A stretch of DNA of 13,293 nucleotides, from the NCBI GenBank assembly GCA_944393455.1, contig CALYAH010000141.1, positions 1-13,293 of the forward strand, written 5' to 3'. This DNA comes from an uncultured Clostridia bacterium (GTDB lineage: Bacteria; Bacillota; Clostridia; TANB77; CAG-508). Positions 5,609 to 11,303 of this stretch are shown here, piece by piece. The first letter of the stretch is position 1. Each line of letters opens with the position of its first letter. The notes under the pieces were generated by a model. The model saw nothing but the letters and a program-made list of their open reading frames with translations. It did no database searches and was not told where the DNA came from. Made by a program: the position numbers and the translations under genes.

Positions 5609-5640
5609 TGAGACAATTTTGCTCTGTCCCCACTGTCTCA
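5609..5640. repeat. REP/MITE-like inverted repeat remnant
   Basis: TGAGACA (5609-5615) and TGTCTCA (5634-5640) are exact inverted arms around a loop containing CTCTGTCCCCAC. The combination of GAGACA, TCTGTCCCC and TGTCTC resembles the REP-like palindromes that often accompany Y1-type transposases in Bacillota (recollection, not a search). Its right arm supplies the TGA stop of spmB. Only one copy is in the window. Confidence 0.45.
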
Positions 5641-6156
5641 CTGGCAAACGATAACACTAGTAATTATTCCAACAAAGTCTGCTAGCAATGCTGCTAATAT
5701 TATGTATCTAGTCTTTTTTATCTTAACACAACTTGTATAAACAGCAATTGTATATAAGGTTGTTTCAGTAGAACCCATAATTGTTGATGCTATTTTTCCT
5801 ATCATACTGTCTACTCCATAATTTTTCATAATGTCAGTTGCTACTGCAATTGATCCACTTCCGGAAATAGGTCGTAAGCATGCTAGTGGCATTAGTTCAC
5901 TTGGAAAATGTACTATTGCTAGAATTGGACTTATTAAATTAACTATCATATCTATTATCCCTGAACTTCTTAATGCGCCAATTGCTACAAATAACCCCAC
6001 TAATGTAGGGAAAATGTTTATTGTTGTCTTTATCCCCTCTTTTGCTCCTTCTAAAAAAGAATCAAAAACTTTGTTTTTATTTTTAAAACCATACATCACT
6101 ATTAATAAAATGAACATTGGCATTGCAATATTTGAAATAAAATTAATTAATTGCAT
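5638..6156 (-). CDS. spmB: Spore maturation protein B
   Basis: SpmB is a polytopic membrane protein with a nucleoside-recognition (Gate) domain. Together with SpmA it is needed for normal dehydration of the spore core and heat resistance. The 172-residue product has family length, several hydrophobic segments (about 5-23, 43-62, 69-83, 120-140 and 148-170) and the conserved central region LRPISGSGSIAVATDI, followed by IMGSTETTLYTIAVY. AAGGGG lies about 10 nt before the ATG. It is 16 nt downstream of spmA in the same orientation, so the two form an operon. Its stop codon lies at the edge of a REP-like inverted repeat, so the last few residues may have been set by that insertion. Confidence 0.95.
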   Translation of the reverse strand: MQLINFISNIAMPMFILLIVMYGFKNKNKVFDSFLEGAKEGIKTTINIFPTLVGLFVAIGALRSSGIIDMIVNLISPILAIVHFPSELMPLACLRPISGSGSIAVATDIMKNYGVDSMIGKIASTIMGSTETTLYTIAVYTSCVKIKKTRYIILAALLADFVGIITSVIVCQ

Positions 6157-6172
6157 CTTTTCATTCCCCTTA

Positions 6173-6787
6173 TTATTTTCTTATTTTTCTTTTATGCTTT
6201 TTTATTTTTTCTCTGTCTTTTTTATCAAAAATTTTGCCATGGATATTCCGTGCAATTGCTGCTGCTATTGTTGCAATCCATACTGGAAACATAATAGAGG
6301 TCGGATTTTCTGACCCTAAAGAATTTCTAATTGCTATAACTGTTGTTGGTATGATTTGTATAGATGCCGTATTAATTACAATAAACATCATCATTGAATT
6401 TGTTAACGTGTCTTTTTCTTTATTTTCTTTTTGCATTGATTCCATCGCTTTTAATCCCAATGGAGTCGCTGCATTACCTAATCCTAAAATATTCGCTATC
6501 ATATTCATAGACATTTCTTTTTGTATTTTTGTATTATTTTTTAAGTCCGGAAATAAAAATTTTATTATTGGTTTTAAAAATTTAGTTAACTTTTCTATTA
6601 AATCTGTATCTTTTGCTATTTGCATAATTCCATTCCACAAACACATTGTCCCTAATAGATTAATACTTAGCTCAATAGCTTCATTTGTACTATTAAAAAT
6701 CGAATTATTTAATTCTTCTAAATTTCCCATAAAAATTGCATAAGAAAATGATATTATTATAAAAATTGGCCAAACTATATTTAACAT
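6173..6787 (-). CDS. spmA: Spore maturation protein A
   Basis: SpmA is the partner of SpmB in spore core dehydration and sits in a membrane of the developing spore. The 204-residue product begins MLNIVWPIFIIISF. It shows typical family stretches SINLLGTMCLWNGIMQIAKD (about 43-62) and NMIANILGLGNAATPLGLKAME (about 95-116), then hydrophobic helices and a very basic C-terminus (KKDREKIKKHKRKIRK). GGTGAT precedes the ATG. It is the first gene of the spmA-spmB operon. In Bacillus the operon is sigma-E dependent. A weak sigma-E-like pair (CATATAGGT at 6845-6853 on the minus strand with ATA 16 nt upstream) is present, but I do not claim it as a promoter. Confidence 0.95.
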   Translation of the reverse strand: MLNIVWPIFIIISFSYAIFMGNLEELNNSIFNSTNEAIELSINLLGTMCLWNGIMQIAKDTDLIEKLTKFLKPIIKFLFPDLKNNTKIQKEMSMNMIANILGLGNAATPLGLKAMESMQKENKEKDTLTNSMMMFIVINTASIQIIPTTVIAIRNSLGSENPTSIMFPVWIATIAAAIARNIHGKIFDKKDREKIKKHKRKIRK

Positions 6788-6841
6788 ACTTAATCACCAA
6801 AATAATTTTATTCAAAAGTTGACTTTTTATTACATTTTTAA

Positions 6842-6870
6842 TTGACCTATATGATGATTTGTGATATATT
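6842..6870 (+). promoter_or_regulatory. Sigma-A promoter of the AbrB-like gene
   Basis: TTGACC (6842-6847), a 17-nt spacer and TATATT (6865-6870), with TGA directly before the -10 as an extended element. It lies 48 nt before the start codon in the intergenic region shared with divergent spmA. Confidence 0.75.
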
Positions 6871-6918
6871 ATGGTTAATCAGGATTGTAAAATTATAACT
6901 TTTAAGGAGGATTAATTT

Positions 6919-7173
6919 ATGAAATCAACAGGAATTATTAGAAGAATGGATGAATTAGGAAGAGTTGTTATTCCAATAGAAATAAGAAATCAATTTAATA
7001 TTGTTGAAAAAGATCCAATAGAAATATATGTAGATGGTTCTTCTATTGTATTAAAAAAATTCGAACCAAATTGTATTTTCTGTGGTAATACAAAAGATTT
7101 ATTAACATATAATGATAAATTAATTTGTACAAACTGTTCTAAAAAAATTGGTGCTTTAAAACAAGATAAATAA
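6919..7173 (+). CDS. AbrB/SpoVT-family transcriptional regulator with a C-terminal zinc-binding motif
   Basis: The first 47 residues are a complete AbrB-type swapped-hairpin DNA-binding domain: MKSTGIIRRMDELGRVVIPIE is the classic signature, with Arg8, Arg9 and Arg15 in the DNA-contact positions of AbrB. The C-terminal part carries two CxxC pairs (Cys52/Cys55 and Cys70/Cys73), which probably bind zinc and replace the usual AbrB multimerisation tail. At 84 residues it is a little shorter than Bacillus AbrB (about 94). AAGGAGG lies 9 nt before the ATG. Proteins of this class repress post-exponential genes in rich growth, but the targets here are unknown. Its position beside rsmI matches the Bacillus order (rsmI next to abrB), supporting an AbrB-like identity. 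Confidence 0.9.
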   Translation: MKSTGIIRRMDELGRVVIPIEIRNQFNIVEKDPIEIYVDGSSIVLKKFEPNCIFCGNTKDLLTYNDKLICTNCSKKIGALKQDK

Positions 7174-7195
7174 AATTGTATTTTATAAAACTACG

Positions 7196-7224
7196 AAACC
7201 CGAACTTATTTTAGTTCGGGTTTT
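7196..7224 (+). terminator. Terminator between the AbrB-like gene and rsmI
   Basis: An 11-bp perfect GC-containing stem pairs 7196-7206 with 7213-7223 around a 6-nt loop and ends in four T. It lies between the two convergent stop codons (7173 and 7228). On the minus strand the tail is weaker (TTT, CGTAG, TTTT), so it may act in both directions with different strength. Confidence 0.85.
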
Positions 7225-7227
7225 ATA

Positions 7228-8055
7228 TTATATAAAATATTGATAAATTTCATTTTTATTTACATTTCTATCTTTAGCAATTTTTTTAATTATTTCTTTT
7301 TTCTCTAATCCTTGTTTTTCATAAAAACTATAATGTTCCTCTAATGTTAAATCATTTAGTTCATTTTTTTCTTTTTTACTGCTCCCTTCTATTATTAAAA
7401 CAAATTCTCCTTTTATATTTTCTGTTTTTGAAATAATTTCTTTTATTGTTCCTCTTATGTATTCTTCATGTATTTTTGTTAATTCTCTTGCTAAAACTAT
7501 TTTCCTTTCTTCTAATATTTTTTCTAAATCCTCTAACGTACTTTTTAATTTGTGTGGTGCTTCATAAAGAATAATAGTTTTTTTTGAATTTTTAATTTCT
7601 TCCAACTTTTCTTTTCTAGTTTTCTTATTTAATGGTAGAAATCCTATAAAAGTAAATTCTTTTGTACTAATTCCTGAAGCAATTAAAGCATTTATCATAG
7701 CACAAGCTCCTGGTATTGGTACAATTGTTATATCTTCTTCAATACATTTTTTTATAATTTCTTCTCCAGGATCACAAATTCCTGGAGTTCCTGCATCTGA
7801 GACTAAAGCTATATTTTTACCAATTTTTAATTCTTTTATTAAATTGTCACATCTTACTTCTTCATTATGTCTATGATAACTAATCATTGGTTTAGATATT
7901 TCTAAATGATTTAATAATTTTAATGTATGCCTTGTGTCTTCTGCCGCTATTTGATCTACTTCTTTTAAAATTCTAATTGCTCTTAGCGTAATATCTTCCA
8001 AATTTCCAATCGGAGTTGCCACAAGATATAAAGTTCCTTTGTTTTTTTCATCCAT
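7228..8055 (-). CDS. rsmI: 16S rRNA (cytidine1402-2'-O)-methyltransferase
   Basis: RsmI adds the 2'-O-methyl group to C1402 of 16S rRNA at the ribosomal P site, using S-adenosylmethionine. The 275-residue product has the tetrapyrrole-methylase fold and all family signatures: GTLYLVATPIGNLEDITLRA (7-26), AAEDTRHTLKLLNHL (37-51), ALVSDAGTPGICDPG (83-97), then IPGACAMINALIASG, FIGFLP and ILYEAPH further on. The C-terminal extension ends in a short helical region. AAGGAG precedes the ATG. It is leftward, downstream of trmN6 but separated from it by the 375-bp T-tract array; no clear promoter of its own was found in that array. The identification is certain from the motifs. Confidence 0.97.
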   Translation of the reverse strand: MDEKNKGTLYLVATPIGNLEDITLRAIRILKEVDQIAAEDTRHTLKLLNHLEISKPMISYHRHNEEVRCDNLIKELKIGKNIALVSDAGTPGICDPGEEIIKKCIEEDITIVPIPGACAMINALIASGISTKEFTFIGFLPLNKKTRKEKLEEIKNSKKTIILYEAPHKLKSTLEDLEKILEERKIVLARELTKIHEEYIRGTIKEIISKTENIKGEFVLIIEGSSKKEKNELNDLTLEEHYSFYEKQGLEKKEIIKKIAKDRNVNKNEIYQYFI

Positions 8056-8080
8056 TTTTTTAATCTCCTTTTTTCTTTTT

Positions 8081-8425
8081 TTTGCTATTTTATTCTATTT
8101 TTTTCGAATTTATTCGATTTTTTATGATTTTTTAATTTTAATATTTCTATTTTTTCAATATTCATTAGTTAATTTTTATTCATAAGCTAATTTATTCTAA
8201 TTTTTTCGATTTTATTCTATTTTTTCCTAATTTATTCTTTTTTTATGTTTTTCTTTTTTATATAGCTAGGATTAATTCGTTGATTTTTACTATTTAGCTA
8301 ATTTATTCTATTTTTTTTAATTTTTTTCTATTTTATTCTAATTTTTTCATTTTCTAATTTTAATTTTTGTCGTTTTCTCATTTTTTCTAATTTATCCTAT
8401 TTTTTAGAATTTTTTTCTAATTTTT
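8081..8425. repeat. T-tract array of degenerate TTCTA-type repeats
   Basis: This 345-bp gene-free stretch between rsmI and trmN6 is built almost wholly of T-runs of 4-8 separated by short elements such as TTCTA, TTCGA and CTAA, repeating roughly every 10-12 nt on the plus strand. It holds no frame of note and no obvious promoter. T-tracts at helical spacing would make the DNA intrinsically curved (inference). A 27-bp portion (8085-8111) is identical to the core of the 50-bp repeats at 9449-9498 and 10492-10541. Partial variants occur near 8205-8240 and 8325-8360. Transcribed leftward it would give an A-rich spacer after trmN6. Confidence 0.7.
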
Positions 8426-8430
8426 TCATA

Positions 8431-9183
8431 TTAAACTTTTTTATTTTTATTATAAATTTTTAATATTTCATCTGTATATTTTCCATCATCTTTATAAACA
8501 TATAAATTCTTCTCTATTTTTAAAAATGGTTTTGCATTTTTAACACCCTTTATTAAAATCAAATTAGGCTCTTTATTTTGTTTTGGACAAACAAATCTTA
8601 ATATTTTGGGTTCTATTCTATATGTTCTCATAAGATTTAATATATCTACTAACCTTTCTGGTCTATGTACCATATAAAATTCGCCTTTATCTTTTAATAA
8701 GTCTTTTGAAACTTTTATAAAATCTTCTAAAGTTGCTGTTATTTCATGCCTAGATAATATCTTTTTTTCATTCTCATTAATAATTCCCGTATCTTTCTTT
8801 TTATATGGTGGATTTGTTACTATAACATCAAAAGTTTGCTTTTTATAAATCTTAGTTAAATTTATGATATTTTCATTTATTATCTTAAATCTATTTTCTA
8901 GATTATTTAGCTTTATACTTCTACTCGCCATTTGTGCTACTTCTTCTTGTACTTCTACTCCAATCACTTCTTTTAAATTTGTTTTTCCACATAACAAAAT
9001 TGGAATAATACCTGTTCCCGTTCCTAAATCTAAAACTTTAGCTTCCTTTTTCATGTTTTTTGCAAAATCAGATAATAACACACTATCCATTCCAAAACAA
9101 AATCCGTCTTTATTTTGTATTATTTTTAATCCTTTATATTCTAAATCATCTATTCTTTCATTTTCTTTTAATATATTTTCCAT
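8431..9183 (-). CDS. trmN6: tRNA1(Val) (adenine37-N6)-methyltransferase family protein (TrmN6/YfiC/YabB-like)
   Basis: This is a 250-residue class I SAM-dependent methyltransferase. Motif I is LDLGTGTGIIPIL (51-63), the acidic VIGVEVQEE follows (about 73-81), and the catalytic NPPY of amino-methyltransferases is at 124-127 in VTNPPYKKKDTG. The N-terminal DGFCFGMDSVLLSDF (26-40) and the later HRPERL region are typical of the YfiC/YabB branch, which methylates N6 of A37 in a tRNA in Escherichia coli. Target confirmation in Bacillota is thin, so the family name is safer than the exact base. AAAGGAA precedes the ATG. In Bacillus the homologue yabB lies in the same cluster as rsmI and abrB, with the GIY-YIG gene yazA between; here yazA is absent and the T-tract array takes its place. 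Confidence 0.9.
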   Translation of the reverse strand: MENILKENERIDDLEYKGLKIIQNKDGFCFGMDSVLLSDFAKNMKKEAKVLDLGTGTGIIPILLCGKTNLKEVIGVEVQEEVAQMASRSIKLNNLENRFKIINENIINLTKIYKKQTFDVIVTNPPYKKKDTGIINENEKKILSRHEITATLEDFIKVSKDLLKDKGEFYMVHRPERLVDILNLMRTYRIEPKILRFVCPKQNKEPNLILIKGVKNAKPFLKIEKNLYVYKDDGKYTDEILKIYNKNKKV

Positions 9184-9211
9184 TTTTTATTCCTTTTTAT
9201 TAATTTTATAA

Positions 9212-9240
9212 TTCACAAATAAATATTCGTTACATATTAT
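9212..9240 (+). promoter_or_regulatory. Possible promoter of the 54-residue gene
   Basis: TTCACA (9212-9217), a 17-nt spacer and TATTAT (9235-9240) lie 43 nt before the ATG at 9284, in the gap divergent from trmN6. A TATAAT at 9240-9245 is an alternative -10 without a good -35. Confidence 0.4.
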
Positions 9241-9283
9241 ATAATAAAAAACCCAAAAAATCAAAATTTTAAGAGGTGTGCTT

Positions 9284-9448
9284 ATGGAACAACAAAATAG
9301 AGGTGACAAAAAGCCACCTCATAAAAAGAATTTTAATTTTAAAACTTGTAAAAAAAATACTATCAAATCTTTAAATGAAATTGAATATTTTCTAAATAAT
9401 TTTAAAAGATTTACTAGATATGTGAAAATCTATAAAATATTTAAATAG
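9284..9448 (+). CDS. Small basic protein of 54 residues, unknown
   Basis: ATG 9284 is preceded by AAGAGGTG at 9271-9278, a good ribosome site. The frame runs 54 codons to TAG 9446-9448. The product starts MEQQNRGDKKPPHKKNF, with a disordered, lysine-rich N-terminal half. It continues with an amphipathic stretch, IKSLNEIEYFLNNFKRF (27-43), and ends TRYVKIYKIFK. It is strongly basic, has a single Cys (22), and has no signal peptide or transmembrane helix. I do not recognise it. The early coding region has a 6-bp hairpin whose 3' arm CACCTC can pair either with GAGGTG in codons 6-8 or with the similar AGGTG of the ribosome site. Its stop codon abuts the 50-bp repeat. The isolated position and good ribosome site support a real gene. 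Confidence 0.55.
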   Translation: MEQQNRGDKKPPHKKNFNFKTCKKNTIKSLNEIEYFLNNFKRFTRYVKIYKIFK

Positions 9449-9498
9449 AATATTTTTATCTAATTTTTTCTATTTTATTCTATTTTTTTCGAATTTTT
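9449..9498. repeat. 50-bp T-rich direct repeat, copy A
   Basis: All 50 bases are identical to 10492-10541 (offset 1043), and a 27-bp core (9470-9496) is identical to 8085-8111. It begins directly after the TAG of the 54-residue gene and ends directly at the stop of the leftward nucleotidyltransferase gene, filling the whole gap between two convergent genes. Confidence 0.85.
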
Positions 9499-10143
9499 TC
9501 ATATATTATTATTTTTCAATATTCTCTTTTGTTCTTGTTCATAATATTCTTTTATTTTATCCCAATTATATTCTATAAATACTTTTGGTAGATTTTCATC
9601 CTCGGCATCTTCAAAATATGATATACTTTGTATTATATGAAAATAATTAATCTTATTTTCATTATATTTAATTTTAGTTAGATTTAATATTTCCTCAATC
9701 GTTATATTAAAATGATTACAAATATAATATAAATCAAAAAAATCTTTTTTAGTTCCTCTTTGACTAATTGCAATCAACTTCATAACAGCAATATCTTTTA
9801 TACTTGCTAAATAAAAATTTTCTATTTCTTCGACTTTTACTTTTTTTTCTATCAAATTATTTGGAAAATATAAAAATGTAAATTGAATATTATTTAATAT
9901 AATATGTACTGTACCTTCTCTTACACTAGTAACTTCTAATTTTCCTAATTTATTTAATTCTTCTATTAACATATTTTCATCAAATTTTTCTTGTACAAAA
10001 AAATCAAAATCAAATGACTCTCTAATGCCTGTTTGTAATGCTAATGCAGTACCACCTGCTAAATAATAATTTTTTAAACTAATATTAGCTACAACTTTTT
10101 TTAATATTTCATATCTATCATTATCTATAACTTCCCAATACAT
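9499..10143 (-). CDS. AbiEii/AbiGii-type nucleotidyltransferase (putative toxin)
   Basis: This 214-residue protein belongs to the minimal nucleotidyltransferase AbiEii family. Residues 28-36 give LAGGTALAL (the GG-T/S core). Arg41-Glu-Ser43-Phe-Asp45-Phe-Asp47 is the metal-binding DxD. RGTKKDFFDLYYI (129-141) is the conserved helix seen in AbiEii and its relatives. Family members act as toxins or abortive-infection proteins, some by adding nucleotides to tRNA ends; the target here is unknown. I place the start at ATG 10141-10143, because the TTG four codons upstream lies inside GGAGG, which serves as the ribosome site. That site is formed by the last two glycine codons of the upstream gene, whose TAA is 1 nt before this ATG, so translation is probably coupled. 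Confidence 0.85.
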   Translation of the reverse strand: MYWEVIDNDRYEILKKVVANISLKNYYLAGGTALALQTGIRESFDFDFFVQEKFDENMLIEELNKLGKLEVTSVREGTVHIILNNIQFTFLYFPNNLIEKKVKVEEIENFYLASIKDIAVMKLIAISQRGTKKDFFDLYYICNHFNITIEEILNLTKIKYNENKINYFHIIQSISYFEDAEDENLPKVFIEYNWDKIKEYYEQEQKRILKNNNI

Positions 10144-10144
10144 A

Positions 10145-10432
10145 TTATCCTCCAAAAGTATAATTCATATTTTCATTATTTATATAATACTGCATCTCTT
10201 CTTTTTTTAAATCGTAAATATTTTTCAAAAAATTAGCTGTTACTGGATTTAATCTTCTACTAGTCTTTGCTGTTTCTATAATTTCCTGTTCTGTATAAGT
10301 TTTATTTACCCATTTAAAACAATTTAAATTTCCTTCACAATATAACCTAGATATAATATATTTCATATTTTTCTTAATATCTAATTTTTCAAATTCAGTA
10401 TCCCAAAAATATTTTCTAAATTCTTCTGGCAT
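10145..10432 (-). CDS. DUF6922-like protein, putative antitoxin partner of the AbiEii-type protein
   Basis: The 95-residue product begins MPEEFRKYFWDTEFEKLDIKK, the typical opening of the short DUF6922 proteins that often precede AbiEii-like nucleotidyltransferases. A helical middle (KYIISRLYCEGN, 24-35) follows, and a region with helix-turn-helix character (TYTEQEIIETAKTSRRLNPVTANFLKNIY, about 45-73) could bind DNA. I chose the ATG at 10430-10432: GGAGGG lies 6 nt before it, whereas the in-frame ATG seven codons upstream has no ribosome site and would translate through the GGAGGG. It ends 1 nt before the nucleotidyltransferase start. Gene order (small helical protein first, toxin-like enzyme second) fits a type IV or type II toxin-antitoxin operon by analogy; function is inferred only. 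Confidence 0.75.
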   Translation of the reverse strand: MPEEFRKYFWDTEFEKLDIKKNMKYIISRLYCEGNLNCFKWVNKTYTEQEIIETAKTSRRLNPVTANFLKNIYDLKKEEMQYYINNENMNYTFGG

Positions 10433-10461
10433 ATATTTCCCTCCATTTTTCATCTACTATT

Positions 10462-10490
10462 ATTATAACATATTTATCACATTAATTCAA
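10462..10490 (-). promoter_or_regulatory. Sigma-A promoter of the toxin-antitoxin-like pair
   Basis: On the minus strand TTGAAT (10485-10490), a 17-nt spacer and TATAAT (10462-10467) with TGT before the -10 give a near-consensus extended promoter 29 nt before the start codon. The -35 box begins 1 nt after repeat copy B. No clear palindromic operator was seen. Confidence 0.75.
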
Positions 10491-10491
10491 A

Positions 10492-10541
10492 AATATTTTT
10501 ATCTAATTTTTTCTATTTTATTCTATTTTTTTCGAATTTTT
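10492..10541. repeat. 50-bp T-rich direct repeat, copy B
   Basis: Identical to 9449-9498 over 50 bases. It lies between the stop of the leftward GerMN gene (10556) and the promoter of the toxin-antitoxin-like pair. On the minus strand both copies therefore sit just after a gene's 3' end, and the pair of copies brackets the two-gene cassette. Confidence 0.85.
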
Positions 10542-10555
10542 CACATATTTTATTT

Positions 10556-11101
10556 TTAATTTTTATTATCATAAACTTCATTAAATTCTTCATTTGGATT
10601 TCCATCAATTAATATTTTTACACTATTTACTTCTGTTAATTGTGTCAACGTGTTTACAATACTTTTTATCATATTATCTTTTATTTTTTCATCTGTTTTA
10701 TCATAATTTAAAAATTCGGCCGATAAATCTACTGTTACACAATCACCCTCCATATAGGTTTTCAATAATTTTGTGTTTTCTGGAATAATCCTTTCTTGTT
10801 TTTCGTTCTTTGGTCCTTCTATTAAAAGGTTTATTAGTTTGTCACATGGATCGTTTATAATTTCTTTTATATCTACTAACCTTGCTTCTGGGACCAATTC
10901 TTTAGTATCTTTTGATTGAAAATATAGACTAACAATAGTTTGTCTTAATTGATCTTCCGATATTTCTTCTTGTGGAGTGTATTCTTCTACTATTGTTTTT
11001 TCTTCCTGCTTTTCTTTTACATATTTAATTCCAAAGTATCCTCCTATTAGTACAACCAATAACAATATGGTAAATATTATTATTATCTTTTTATTTTTCA
11101 T
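10556..11101 (-). CDS. GerMN-domain membrane-anchored protein
   Basis: The 181-residue product starts with a basic N-terminus and one transmembrane segment (about 4-25), then a charged linker of glutamates and lysines (30-55). A GerMN domain follows at about 56-172: RQTIVSLYFQSKDT opens the domain, LINLLIEGPKNEK and VTVDLSAEFLNY are its usual mid-motifs, and VNTLTQLTEVNSVKILIDG is the closing helix-strand. GerMN domains occur in GerM, an envelope protein of sporulation and germination, and in LpqB-like proteins. There is no lipobox Cys, so this form is anchored by its N-terminal helix. AAGGAGG lies 8 nt before the ATG. Given spoIIR and spmAB in the same window, a sporulation role is reasonable but unproven. 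No confident promoter was found. Confidence 0.82.
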   Translation of the reverse strand: MKNKKIIIIFTILLLVVLIGGYFGIKYVKEKQEEKTIVEEYTPQEEISEDQLRQTIVSLYFQSKDTKELVPEARLVDIKEIINDPCDKLINLLIEGPKNEKQERIIPENTKLLKTYMEGDCVTVDLSAEFLNYDKTDEKIKDNMIKSIVNTLTQLTEVNSVKILIDGNPNEEFNEVYDNKN

Positions 11102-11225
11102 GTTTTCTCCTCCTTAAATAAGTTTCTTTATTACCTATATTATTATTTGTTTGTCCTATTTAGAACTTTCTTATTGATTAATTTCAATATTTCCAAAAAA
11201 GCATATTTTTACTAATAATTTCCAT

Positions 11226-11254
11226 TTGACAAAACACTGTTTTCCGTATACAAT
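11226..11254 (+). promoter_or_regulatory. Sigma-A promoter of the dehydratase-activator gene
   Basis: A consensus TTGACA (11226-11231), a 17-nt spacer and TACAAT (11249-11254) lie 49 nt before the ATG at 11304. In the leader, ACAAAAT (11271-11277) can pair with ATTTTGT (11296-11302) around an 18-nt loop that holds the ribosome site AAAGGATG. Confidence 0.8.
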
Positions 11255-11303
11255 TAGGGTGTTTAAAGGCACAAAATTTATGTACAGAAAGGATGATTTT
11301 GTC

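Noticed and set aside
5831..6743. Two plus-strand open frames over spmB and spmA
   Set aside because: Both are antisense to the spmA-spmB operon; their hydrophobic look comes from the complementary membrane-protein codons.
6819..6824. TTGACT as a second -35 box before the AbrB-like gene
   Set aside because: No -10 box stands at a proper distance; the box at 6842-6847 is properly spaced.
6845..6863. Sigma-E promoter for spmA-spmB on the minus strand
   Set aside because: The -10-like CATATAGGT departs from CATAnnnT at the last position; too weak to annotate, although sigma-E control is expected from the family.
8081..8425. CRISPR array or tandem minisatellite in the T-tract region
   Set aside because: Units are degenerate and variable in length, with no constant repeat and no unique spacers.
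8864..9211. Plus-strand open frame over trmN6
   Set aside because: Antisense to a gene with clear methyltransferase motifs.
10144..10155. TTG start four codons upstream for the nucleotidyltransferase
   Set aside because: The extra codons are the GGAGG ribosome site itself; the ATG at 10141-10143 is correctly spaced from it.
10433..10453. Upstream in-frame ATG for the DUF6922-like gene
   Set aside because: It has no ribosome site and would read through the GGAGGG that serves the ATG at 10430-10432.
10594..10788. Plus-strand open frame over the GerMN gene
   Set aside because: Shadow frame; no ribosome site.
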